Shown here in pieces: positions 54,897 through 62,710 of a stretch of DNA of 64,000 nt. Numbering within the stretch: position 1 is the stretch's first letter; every line of letters starts with the position of its first letter. Source of the DNA: Pseudodesulfovibrio hydrargyri (GTDB lineage: Bacteria > Desulfobacterota > Desulfovibrionia > Desulfovibrionales > Desulfovibrionaceae); NCBI RefSeq assembly GCF_001874525.1, contig NZ_LKAQ01000005.1:119925-183924 (forward strand), written 5' to 3'. A model generated the notes under the pieces. It had not been told where the DNA came from, searched no databases, and was given only the letters and a program-made list of their open reading frames with translations. The position numbers were made by a program, and so were the translations under genes.

Positions 54897-57395
54897 ATGG
54901 CCAAGACAAGCACTGCATTCGAAGTTCCCGTCGAGAAGCTCAAGTGGACCCCGGGCCCCGATCAATTATCCATCAAGACGACCGATGACCTCGAACCCCA
55001 GAAGGACATCATCGGGCAGAAGCGCGGCGTCGAGGCCTTCCGCTTCGGCCTGGGCATGGTCAAGAAGGGGTACAACATCTTTGTCACGGGCCAGCCCGGC
55101 ACCGGACGCCTGTCCACGGTGCGCAAGCTCCTGGGCGAAATGGGCGACGGACGCGCGACGCCCGACGACATCTGCTACGTGAACAACTTCAAGCATCCCG
55201 AGGCGCCCATTCTGCTCCGCTTCGAGCCGGGGCAGGGCGACCGTTTCAAGAAGGACATGCAGAAGTTCCTGGACAACATAAAGAGGGAGGTCCCGCAGCT
55301 CTTCGAGAGCGAGGAGTACATCGCCCGCAAGAACGCGATCGCCGAGGCCCACGAGAAGAAGGTCATGGGCTTCTACAAGGCCATCGAGGACCAGGTGAAG
55401 GACACCGGCCTGGTGGTGGTCCGCATGCAGATGGGCCCCATCCAGCGGCCCGACGTGGTCCCGCTGGTGGACGGCGAGCCCAAGCGCATGATCGAGCTGG
55501 AGGAGCTGGTCGACAAGGGCCGCTTCCCGCGCGACGAATACGAGAGGCTGCGCGACAAGCGGCTGGAGCTCAAGGAGCAGATCGACCACATCGTCCAGGA
55601 ACTCAAGGAGCTCCAGAAGGAGGTCGGCGAGAAGCACCGCGAGGTGGACCGGCTCATGTTTCTGGCCCTGGCCCAGGAGTTCGTCAAGCCGGTGCGCGAG
55701 GAGTATCCGGACAAGAGGATATCGAAGTACCTGGATTCCGTGCTCGACAATATGGTCGAGGATCTGGATTCCATCAAGGCCCTGGGGGGCGGCGGCCAGC
55801 CCGGCCCCATACCGGGCATGATCATGCCCGGCCCATCGCCGGAGATGGTCTTCCAGCCGTATCAGGTCAACCTGCTGGTGGACAACGCCGAGACCCAGGG
55901 GCCGCCGGTCATCGTGGAGTCCTATCCCACGTACCGCAACCTGTTCGGCTCCATCGAGCGGGTCATGGACCGTATGGGCGGCTGGCACACGGACTATACC
56001 AAGATCAAGGCGGGCTCCTTCGTCAAGGCCAATGGCGGCTACCTGGTCATCAACCTGATGGACGCCATCATGGAGCCGGGCGTGTGGCAGACCCTGAAGC
56101 GGGCGCTCAAGACCGAGAAGATCGAGATCGAGACCTTTGATCCGTACTACTTCATCAGCGCCACCGGGCTGAAGCCCGAGCCCATCGAGATGGCCGTCAA
56201 GGTCGTCGTGCTGGGCAGCCCGTACCTCTACGCCATGCTGCGCAACTACGACGAGGACGTGCCCAAGATATTCAAGGTCCGGGCCGATTACGAGTCGAGC
56301 ATGGACGTGACCGACGAGTCGGTTCTCGAAGTTGCCCGGTTCGTCAGGGCCGAGGTGGACCGCAACAAGCTCAGACCGTTCGACCAGTCCGGCGTGGCCG
56401 CCGTGCTGGAGGAGGGCGTCCGCTGGGCGGGCAGGCAGGAGAAGATCACCACCGCCTTCCCGGGACTGGGCGATCTCTTGAGCGAGGCCGACTACTTCGC
56501 TGGCCGCGCAGGTTCCGACGCGGTCACGGGCGGGCATGTCGCCGAGGCCATCGAGGCCAAGGTCTACCGCTCCAACCAGGTGGAGGAGCGCCTCCAGGAG
56601 ATGATCGACCGGGGCAGCCTGTTCGTGGACACGGACGGCGAGGTCGCGGGCCAGGTCAACGGGTTGGCCGTGTATTCCCTGGGCGACTACATGTTCGGCA
56701 AGCCTTCGAGGATCACGGCGGTCACCTCGCTGGGCAAGGAGGGGATCATCAACATCGAGCGCGAGGCTGACATGTCAGGGCCGACCCACAACAAGGGCAT
56801 GCTCATCCTGTCCGGGTTCCTGCGCAGCCGGTTCGCCCAGGACAGGCCTCTGTCCCTGGCGGCCAGCATCGCCTTCGAGCAGTCCTACGGCGGCATCGAC
56901 GGCGACTCGGCCTCGTCCACCGAACTCTACGCCCTGTTGTCCAGCCTGTCCGGGGTGCCCATCCGCCAGTACATCGCGGTCACCGGTTCGGTGAACCAGT
57001 ACGGCGAGGTCCAGCCCATCGGCGGGGTGAACCAGAAGATCGAAGGGTTCTTCCTGTGCTGCAAGCACGCGGGCCTGACCGGCAAGCAGGGCGTCATGAT
57101 CCCGTATCCCAACATCAAGGACCTGATGCTTCGCGACGAGGTCATTCAGGCGGTCAGGGACGGCAAGTTCCACATCTGGGCCGTGAAGACCATCGACGAG
57201 GGCATCGAGATACTGACCGGCATGAAGGCGGGCGTTCGCAAGGCGGATGGCACGTATCCCGCCAAGACCATCAACAAGCTGGTGGATGACAAGCTGAAGG
57301 GGCTGGCCGACAAGCTGGCCGCCTTCGGCAAGGACGAGAAGGACGAGAAGAAGTCCTCCAAGAGAACGACCAGGAGCAAGCCCGCCAAGAAGTAG
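54897..57395 (+). CDS. Lon-like ATP-dependent protease (AAA_32 type)
   Basis: A 832-residue protein with an N-terminal AAA_32 ATPase-like region and a C-terminal Lon protease domain (about 580-770). The proteolytic dyad is Ser in DGDSASSTE near 678 and Lys in GGVNQKIEG near 722. The Walker A-like GQPGTGRLST near 65 has Arg for the usual Lys, so nucleotide use is uncertain. A long helical insert (about 150-270) and a Lys-rich tail are seen. It follows Hsp20, suggesting joint protein-quality control. Confidence 0.9.
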   Translation: MAKTSTAFEVPVEKLKWTPGPDQLSIKTTDDLEPQKDIIGQKRGVEAFRFGLGMVKKGYNIFVTGQPGTGRLSTVRKLLGEMGDGRATPDDICYVNNFKHPEAPILLRFEPGQGDRFKKDMQKFLDNIKREVPQLFESEEYIARKNAIAEAHEKKVMGFYKAIEDQVKDTGLVVVRMQMGPIQRPDVVPLVDGEPKRMIELEELVDKGRFPRDEYERLRDKRLELKEQIDHIVQELKELQKEVGEKHREVDRLMFLALAQEFVKPVREEYPDKRISKYLDSVLDNMVEDLDSIKALGGGGQPGPIPGMIMPGPSPEMVFQPYQVNLLVDNAETQGPPVIVESYPTYRNLFGSIERVMDRMGGWHTDYTKIKAGSFVKANGGYLVINLMDAIMEPGVWQTLKRALKTEKIEIETFDPYYFISATGLKPEPIEMAVKVVVLGSPYLYAMLRNYDEDVPKIFKVRADYESSMDVTDESVLEVARFVRAEVDRNKLRPFDQSGVAAVLEEGVRWAGRQEKITTAFPGLGDLLSEADYFAGRAGSDAVTGGHVAEAIEAKVYRSNQVEERLQEMIDRGSLFVDTDGEVAGQVNGLAVYSLGDYMFGKPSRITAVTSLGKEGIINIEREADMSGPTHNKGMLILSGFLRSRFAQDRPLSLAASIAFEQSYGGIDGDSASSTELYALLSSLSGVPIRQYIAVTGSVNQYGEVQPIGGVNQKIEGFFLCCKHAGLTGKQGVMIPYPNIKDLMLRDEVIQAVRDGKFHIWAVKTIDEGIEILTGMKAGVRKADGTYPAKTINKLVDDKLKGLADKLAAFGKDEKDEKKSSKRTTRSKPAKK

Positions 57396-57420
57396 GGCGA
57401 CGCGCTCATCCGATCACAAC

Positions 57421-57450
57421 AAAAGGGTTGCGATACGTCGCAACCCTTTT
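57421..57450 (+). terminator. terminator-like hairpin after the Lon-like gene
   Basis: AAAAGGGTTGCGA, loop TACG, TCGCAACCCTTTT: a near-perfect stem with terminal T-run, 25 bases after the stop. Confidence 0.85.
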
Positions 57451-57461
57451 CCGAGGTTTGC

Positions 57462-57629
57462 ATGAATCTGTTGCGTCTGAATATCTGGAGAAAATGCATC
57501 CTGGGCGGTTTTTTGGCCGCCGTGGTGCTCATGTTCGCCATCGACTGGGGCTATCATTTCAACGTCGGCCATGTGGTCCGGCTGTTCGTCGGGGCTGTTG
57601 CCCTGTGGCTGGTCGTGGACCGGCTCTAG
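57462..57629 (+). CDS. 55-residue small membrane protein
   Basis: Not a shadow of another gene. The ATG at 57462 has GAGG five bases upstream, and the 55 codons run to TAG at 57629. The product starts MNLLRLNIWRKCILGG and has two hydrophobic segments (about 13-28 and 38-53) flanking DWGYHFNVGH. Basic residues lie at the N-terminus, as in small inner-membrane proteins. No family is recognised; the hairpin before it argues for either its own promoter or read-through. Confidence 0.6.
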   Translation: MNLLRLNIWRKCILGGFLAAVVLMFAIDWGYHFNVGHVVRLFVGAVALWLVVDRL

Positions 57630-57683
57630 GCATCGTCGATCATGGCTGATCGCACGCCATGCGGACGTTTCCGGCCGTCCTGA

Positions 57684-58283
57684 TCATGCCCCGGACGGGA
57701 AGGTCGCGGCCACGATCCGGGCCGCTTCGTCCAGCCACCCGCGCCGCTCATCCGGAGTGGAGGTGCAGACGATCCGGAACATCTTCCGGGTGACGTCCGG
57801 CACACCGCACAGGCCGAAGACGCAGTCTTTCCAAATCCGCTCCAGCGGATCGCCGAAGACCGTCTCCTCACGGCCCGCTTCCGTGTTCGAGGTATTGAAG
57901 ACGATGGCCCTGTCCGCCTTGAGCAGCCCGGCGGGTACGCCCTCGCCGCCGTCCTCGCCCACGAACTCGTAGGCTGTGCCGGGCCGCATGACCCGGTCCA
58001 CCCATCCGGCCAGCACGGCCGGGGGCATGCCCCACCAGTTCGGGTGGACCACGATCAGGCCGTCGGCTTGGGCCGTCTCCTCGCAGTGGCGGGCCACGTC
58101 GCCGGGCAGCTTCGCTCCGCGCGCGATCTCCCCGGCGGGCAGCAGGGGGTCGAATCCTTCGGCGTAGAGGTCATGAAAGGTCACCTGGTGTCCGTTGTCT
58201 TCCAGGGTTTGCCGCGCGGCAGCCGCGATGGCGTGGTTGAAACTGTTCGGGTCCGGGTGGGCCAGGATCATGAGTATCCGCAT
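57684..58283 (-). CDS. NAD(P)H-dependent oxidoreductase, flavodoxin-like fold
   Basis: A 199-residue flavoprotein of the Flavodoxin_2 (NQO1/KefF/MdaB) family. It begins MRILMILAHPDPNSFNHAIA and includes FHDLYAEGFDPLL near 36, VVHPNWWGMPPAVLAGWVDRVM near 79 and GxxAYEF near 104. It may reduce quinones or other electrophiles. ATG 58283 has GGAAG upstream. Its upstream region is shared with the ilv leader on the other strand. Confidence 0.88.
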   Translation of the reverse strand: MRILMILAHPDPNSFNHAIAAAARQTLEDNGHQVTFHDLYAEGFDPLLPAGEIARGAKLPGDVARHCEETAQADGLIVVHPNWWGMPPAVLAGWVDRVMRPGTAYEFVGEDGGEGVPAGLLKADRAIVFNTSNTEAGREETVFGDPLERIWKDCVFGLCGVPDVTRKMFRIVCTSTPDERRGWLDEAARIVAATFPSGA

Positions 58284-58413
58284 GGTTTTCTTCCTTATTG
58301 ATTTTGCCATGCAATAGGCTGGAGTGGAACGAAATGGCAAGTTTTTTCGGGAAAGCGCTTGACCTTTCCCTTGGGCCGGACTAATCGAATCGTAAAGACA
58401 AAAGGAACTTTCC

Positions 58414-58524
58414 ATGTTGCGTCTCGAAAACACCATTTCCATCATTCCCGCCAGCCTAGCCGTGGCCAGCGTATGCGTCGTCGTGGACGTAGTAGTAGGT
58501 GGTGTTCATAGGGACGCGCCATAG
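58414..58524 (+). CDS. ilv operon leader peptide
   Basis: A 36-codon reading frame with AAGGA upstream. The peptide has Ile at 8, 10 and 11, Leu at 2, 4 and 15, and valine runs at 22-24 and 26-28, with Val at 17, 20 and 31, typical of branched-chain amino acid leader peptides that sense charged tRNA. A terminator follows and then the ilvB gene. The peptide is named from composition and position. Confidence 0.85.
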   Translation: MLRLENTISIIPASLAVASVCVVVDVVVGGVHRDAP

Positions 58525-58550
58525 CGGGATAGTTACAAGCGAATTTCATA

Positions 58551-58586
58551 AACCCCCGTCGGTGCTAACCGGTGGGGGTTTTTCTT
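58551..58586 (+). terminator. transcription attenuator of ilvBN
   Basis: AACCCCCGTCGGT (58551-58563), loop GCTA, ACCGGTGGGGGTT (58568-58580), followed by TTTCTT. It lies 27 bases after the leader stop and 36 bases before ilvB, so ribosome stalling on the valine codons could prevent it and allow read-through. Confidence 0.88.
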
Positions 58587-58621
58587 GATTCCCACCGGAC
58601 ACGGGGCAACAGGAGGCTCTC

Positions 58622-60298
58622 ATGAAAATGTCAGGTGCGGAAATAATCATCAAATTGCTGGAACGGCAGGGTGTGCGGACCATTGCCGGCATTCCGGGCG
58701 GGGCGAATCTGCCGCTCTACGACGCCCTGGGGCAACACGGCGGGATCAAACACATCCTGACCCGGCACGAACAGGGGGCCGGGTTCATCGCCCAGGGCAT
58801 GGCCCGGGTCTCGGGCAAGCCCGCGGTCTTTTTCGCCACCTCCGGGCCGGGCGCGACCAACACCCTGACGGCCATTGCCGACGCCAAGCTCGATTCCATC
58901 CCGGTCATCTGCATCACCGGCCAGGTGCCCCTGTCCATGATCGGCACCGATGCCTTTCAGGAGGTGGACACCTACGGCCTGTCCGTGCCCATCACCAAGC
59001 ACAATTTCCTGGTCCGGTCCGCCGAGGACCTGCTGCGGGTCATTCCCGAGGCCTTCCGCATCGCGGCCAGCGGCCGTCCGGGCCCGGTGGTCGTCGACGT
59101 GCCCAAGGACGTGCAGATGGCCGAGATCGAGTTTGACCAGTGGCCCGAACCCGGCGTCCCGGACCGGACCCCGGAGCTGTTCGCTGGCGAAATCGAGCAC
59201 GCGGCGGCCATGATCAACCGCGCGGAAAAGCCCATCCTCTATCTGGGCGGCGGGGTGATTCAGTCCGACTCCGCTTCCCAGGCCGTGGCCGTGGCCGAGA
59301 AGGGGGCCATCCCGGCGGCCATGACCCTGATGGGGCTGGGATCCATCCCTTCGGGTCATCCGCTGAACCTCGGCATGCTCGGCATGCACGCGGCGCGCTA
59401 CACCAACCTGGCTCTGGAGGAATGCGACCTGCTCATCGCCGTGGGCGTGCGTTTCGACGACCGGGCCACGGGCAAGGTCTCGGAATTCTGTCCCAACGCC
59501 AAGGTCATCCACATGGACATCGACCCGAGCGAGCTGGACAAGATCAAGACCGCCCACGCCTCGGTGCGCGGCGACGTGGCCGACGTGCTCAAGGCGCTGT
59601 TGCCGCACATCGAGCGCCAAAACCGGACCGAATGGAACAGCCGGATCGAGGCACTCAAGGGTGCCCATCCCATGCTCGTTCCGGGAGCGGACGACCCGAC
59701 CTCGCCCTACGGGGTCATCCTCAAGGCCGCCGAGCTGGCCGGGGACCAGGCCATCGTCTGCACCGACGTGGGCCAGCACCAGATGCGCACCGCCCAGGTC
59801 TATCCATTCACCCGGCCGCGCCACTGGCTGACCTCCGGCGGCCTCGGGACCATGGGATTCGGCATGCCCGCCGCTCTGGGCGCGGCCCTGGCCGCGCCGG
59901 ACAAACCGGTCATCTGCTTCTCGGGCGACGGCTCCATCATGATGAACATCCAGGACCTGGCCACGGCCATGGAATACGACATCCCGGTCAAGATCATCCT
60001 GACGAACAACAACGCCCTGGGGCTCGTCCGCCAGCAACAGGATCTTTTCTACGGCAAGCGCTACGTCGCCTCCAACTACGGCAAGTGCGTGGACTTCATG
60101 AAAATCGCTGACGGCTTCGGGATCAACACCTATGACCTGGGCAACTGCGACGACCCCGAGGCGACCCTGGCCCGGGCCCTGGCCGCGCCCGGCCCGGCCC
60201 TGGTTCACGTGCCGGTCAGCCCGGACGAGCCCGTCTATCCCATGGTGGCTCCCGGAGCGGCCAATTCCCAAATGATCGGAGGTGAGAACCATGTGTAG
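58622..60298 (+). CDS. ilvB: acetolactate synthase large subunit
   Basis: ThDP enzyme of valine, leucine and isoleucine synthesis, 558 residues. It has the catalytic Glu in LTRHEQGAGFIAQG near 47, ATSGPGATN near 76, the FAD/central domain and GDGSIMMNIQDLATA near 440 with the ThDP motif ending in NNNALGLV near 462. AGGAGG precedes the ATG at 58622. It overlaps ilvN by eight bases. Confidence 0.95.
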   Translation: MKMSGAEIIIKLLERQGVRTIAGIPGGANLPLYDALGQHGGIKHILTRHEQGAGFIAQGMARVSGKPAVFFATSGPGATNTLTAIADAKLDSIPVICITGQVPLSMIGTDAFQEVDTYGLSVPITKHNFLVRSAEDLLRVIPEAFRIAASGRPGPVVVDVPKDVQMAEIEFDQWPEPGVPDRTPELFAGEIEHAAAMINRAEKPILYLGGGVIQSDSASQAVAVAEKGAIPAAMTLMGLGSIPSGHPLNLGMLGMHAARYTNLALEECDLLIAVGVRFDDRATGKVSEFCPNAKVIHMDIDPSELDKIKTAHASVRGDVADVLKALLPHIERQNRTEWNSRIEALKGAHPMLVPGADDPTSPYGVILKAAELAGDQAIVCTDVGQHQMRTAQVYPFTRPRHWLTSGGLGTMGFGMPAALGAALAAPDKPVICFSGDGSIMMNIQDLATAMEYDIPVKIILTNNNALGLVRQQQDLFYGKRYVASNYGKCVDFMKIADGFGINTYDLGNCDDPEATLARALAAPGPALVHVPVSPDEPVYPMVAPGAANSQMIGGENHV

Positions 60299-60569
60299 GC
60301 AGACCGTCATCGAATTGTCCGTGAACAATCACCCCGGGGTCATGTCCCACATCTGCGGCCTGTTTGCGCGTCGGGCCTACAACGTCGAGGGCATCGCCTG
60401 CATGCCGGTCAACGGCGGACAGACCAGCAAGATATGGCTTCTGGTGGATGCGGACGACCGCCTGGACCAGATGATCAAGCAGGTGGACAAGCTCGAGGAC
60501 GTGCTCATCGTAGAGCGCTACGACAGCGGCCACCCGGTCTTCGCCAAGATGGCCGAATTCGTCCAGTAG
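60291..60569 (+). CDS. ilvN: acetolactate synthase small subunit
   Basis: Regulatory ACT subunit of 92 residues. It has ELSVNNHPGVMSHICGLFARRAYNVEGIAC at the start, the ACT fold for valine feedback, and lacks the second domain of long IlvH/IlvN. Start ATG 60291, preceded by GGAGGTGAG, is chosen over GTG 60282. It is translationally coupled to ilvB. Confidence 0.93.
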   Translation: MCRQTVIELSVNNHPGVMSHICGLFARRAYNVEGIACMPVNGGQTSKIWLLVDADDRLDQMIKQVDKLEDVLIVERYDSGHPVFAKMAEFVQ

Positions 60570-60574
60570 TCCTG

Positions 60575-60607
60575 TAGGCGGAACCGCGACAACGCCGGTT
60601 CCGCCTA
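60575..60607. terminator. convergent hairpin
   Basis: TAGGCGGAACCG (60575-60586) and CGGTTCCGCCTA (60596-60607) form a perfect 12-bp stem between ilvN and the convergent glycosyltransferase; the second arm includes the stop codon of the latter. No T-run. Confidence 0.55.
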
Positions 60608-61630
60608 GGACCCGGCCGCGTCGAGGGTCATCTTGCCGACTTGTTGGTAAAAGGCGCGCAGCTCCCGGTTCAGGGGCAGCTGGTCGTCGGTCGCCAGGAC
60701 GTTGTAGGCGTTGGCCATGCGGCGGCGCACCAGCGTTTGCTGCTGTTTTCGCCAAGTGGTCCCCCGGGCGAGCAGCTGTTCGGCCCGTTTGACGATGTGC
60801 GCGGCCCGGACCGTGGACGAGTGGCGCGCCGCCACTTCGCGCCGGCCGTTGGCCGCGACGGCTTCCGCGCTGCCGTCGGCCAGCGCCCGGCGGGCCCTTT
60901 CCGCAGCCCCCGCCGCGTCGCCGCGCGGGTAGAGGAGCACGTCTTCACCGTCGGTGAACAGGTCGCCCAGGCCGTTGCCCACGTCTTCGGTCAGCAGGGC
61001 CGCGCCGCAGGCCATGGCTTCGAACACCCGGAAATTCAGTTCCCCGGCCGCCGACTGGTTGAGCACGATCCGGCTGCGGTTGAAGATGGGCACGAAATCC
61101 CCCTGGGTGACGAACAGGGGATGCCGTTTTCTGAAATCGTCGAGAAAGAGCTTGCGCCTCTTGTTGATGGATCCCTCCACCGTGCCCACGAACGAGACCG
61201 GCACGTCCCGCTCCAGCCCCTGGTCCGTATCCCGGAAGGGATTGCAGAAGAGCGGGAACCATTCCAGCCTGTTGCCCAATTGCTCCTGCTCGAAGAGCGG
61301 CAGGTAGTCCTTTTGCGCCACGAGCATCAGATCGAAGGCGGCCGCATAGGCCATGTGCCAGGGGTTGCAGTACTGGTCGATGGAGAAGCCCACGGTCACG
61401 GCGGGCAGGGATTCGATGCCGATGACCGAGGGAGGGCGGCACATGTCGCTCCAGACCACCAGGTCCGGCGTAAAGGCCCGTTCCCCGAGCAGCCGCATCA
61501 GGTCGGCCAGGGAGATGACGGTCTCCAGGCGGACTTCGCAGCCGGGGTCCGTGCCGAGCCACAGCACTTCGTGGCCCATTTCCTTGAAGGGCCTGACGAA
61601 ATAGTGGCCGTCCAGGTTGAGAATGCGCAT
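60605..61630 (-). CDS. CgeB-like glycosyltransferase
   Basis: A 341-residue GT-B-type protein. The N-terminal Rossmann half starts MRILNLDGHYFVRPFKEMGHEVLWLG; the C-terminal half has VSFVGTVEGSINKRR near 165, LNQSAAGELNFRVFEAMACGAALLTEDV near 210 and GEDVLLYP near 246, the glycosyl-transferase family 1-2 (CgeB) signature. Sugar and acceptor are unknown. AAAGGA precedes ATG 61630. The neighbour is a flagellin-like gene, so protein glycosylation is a reasonable guess. Confidence 0.8.
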   Translation of the reverse strand: MRILNLDGHYFVRPFKEMGHEVLWLGTDPGCEVRLETVISLADLMRLLGERAFTPDLVVWSDMCRPPSVIGIESLPAVTVGFSIDQYCNPWHMAYAAAFDLMLVAQKDYLPLFEQEQLGNRLEWFPLFCNPFRDTDQGLERDVPVSFVGTVEGSINKRRKLFLDDFRKRHPLFVTQGDFVPIFNRSRIVLNQSAAGELNFRVFEAMACGAALLTEDVGNGLGDLFTDGEDVLLYPRGDAAGAAERARRALADGSAEAVAANGRREVAARHSSTVRAAHIVKRAEQLLARGTTWRKQQQTLVRRRMANAYNVLATDDQLPLNRELRAFYQQVGKMTLDAAGS

Positions 61631-61730
61631 TGCCTGTCCTTTGTTGGGTATCCGTCCGGACAGGTATACCCGGATATGCCTTGCCGGATCAAGTGAGGGC
61701 GGCATGGGAGACAAATGCGTTTGCCCGCTC

Positions 61731-61757
61731 TAAAGATATTGCCCTAGCGGCCGATAA
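61731..61757 (+). promoter_or_regulatory. sigma-28 (FliA) promoter
   Basis: TAAA (61731-61734), 15 bases, GCCGATAA (61750-61757): an exact match to the flagellar consensus. Transcription would start near 61764, 28 bases before the flagellin-like gene. Confidence 0.9.
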
Positions 61758-61791
61758 ACCATGTGGATAGGTCTAATCCACTGGAGACGTC

Positions 61792-62637
61792 ATGGCCCTG
61801 ACCGACATCGAGAAGAGCTTCATCTACGACTACTCTTTGCAGCTGTTGCAGCAGGACATGCTGACCAATCAGCTGTTCGGGGCGTCCGGCGTGGGGCAAA
61901 ATTTGCGTAGCCTGGTGCTGGGCGGACCTGTCCGGGCGGCCACCTTCACCAATCCCTTCGAGGAAGCCATCAGCGGCCAGTTGCGCGGCGATGCGTCGGC
62001 AGTGCGCCAGGCCTCGCGCAACGTGGGCGAGGCCGCGTCCATGATGGGCGTGGCCCGCACCGAGATGGCCACCGTCATGGACGCCCTGAACGACATGGAG
62101 GACATGATCGACCAGATCAACTCCGGCGAGCTGGACGGCACCAGTTCCGTGGTCCAGAGCGACTTCGACGCGCTTCGGGACAAGATCACCGGGACCATCT
62201 CCGCCGCGGACTTCAACGGCATCGCGGTGCTCGACTCCTCCCAGTGGGGCACGGATCAGATCGACGCCAACGGCAATGTCTACATCCAGTCGAGCAAGGA
62301 CGGCGGGTTCAACATCACCTTTCATTCCGTGGACACTCCGTCCAGCGGCGTGGCCTGGTCCGACCTGGACGGCACCGACCTGGGCGCGGCGGGCACTCGC
62401 GCCACCCAACTCGGGTACGTCCAGTCGCTGCAAAGCGAGATGTCGGCCATTCAGGACGTGTACGAGGGCAAGGAAGACAGCCTCCAGTCGCAGCAGCTCA
62501 ACCTTGAGAGCCAGGCCCAGCTCCTGGACCAGGCCGCCCAGTTGCGCAAACCGTCCGACCCGGACTATTCCCTGGAACAGCTCCTGGCCGATCTCGTGGC
62601 CCGGACCACGGGCACGATCTTCGACGGCAACGGCTGA
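61792..62637 (+). CDS. flagellin-like protein
   Basis: A 281-residue protein. Residues about 65-150 (VRQASRNVGEAASMMGVARTEMATVMDALNDM and SDFDALRDKITGTISAADFNGIAVLDSS) match the flagellin N-terminal D1 helices with their FNG turn. The first 60 residues differ from flagellin, and the C-terminus (about 205-281) is a helical segment unlike the flagellin C-terminal domain, so it is probably not a normal filament subunit. The sigma-28 promoter shows late flagellar expression. GGAG precedes the ATG. Confidence 0.75.
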   Translation: MALTDIEKSFIYDYSLQLLQQDMLTNQLFGASGVGQNLRSLVLGGPVRAATFTNPFEEAISGQLRGDASAVRQASRNVGEAASMMGVARTEMATVMDALNDMEDMIDQINSGELDGTSSVVQSDFDALRDKITGTISAADFNGIAVLDSSQWGTDQIDANGNVYIQSSKDGGFNITFHSVDTPSSGVAWSDLDGTDLGAAGTRATQLGYVQSLQSEMSAIQDVYEGKEDSLQSQQLNLESQAQLLDQAAQLRKPSDPDYSLEQLLADLVARTTGTIFDGNG

Positions 62638-62663
62638 TTTTCCCAAGAAGGCAGTGAAAACGA

Positions 62664-62694
62664 AAGCGCCGGTCCGTACGGACCGGCGCTTCTT
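62664..62694. terminator. palindromic terminator
   Basis: AAGCGCCGGTCCG pairs with CGGACCGGCGCTT around a TA loop (62664-62691), followed by CTTC. It lies between the flagellin-like gene and the convergent flippase-like gene. Confidence 0.75.
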
Positions 62695-62710
62695 CATTGG
62701 AGAGACTGGG

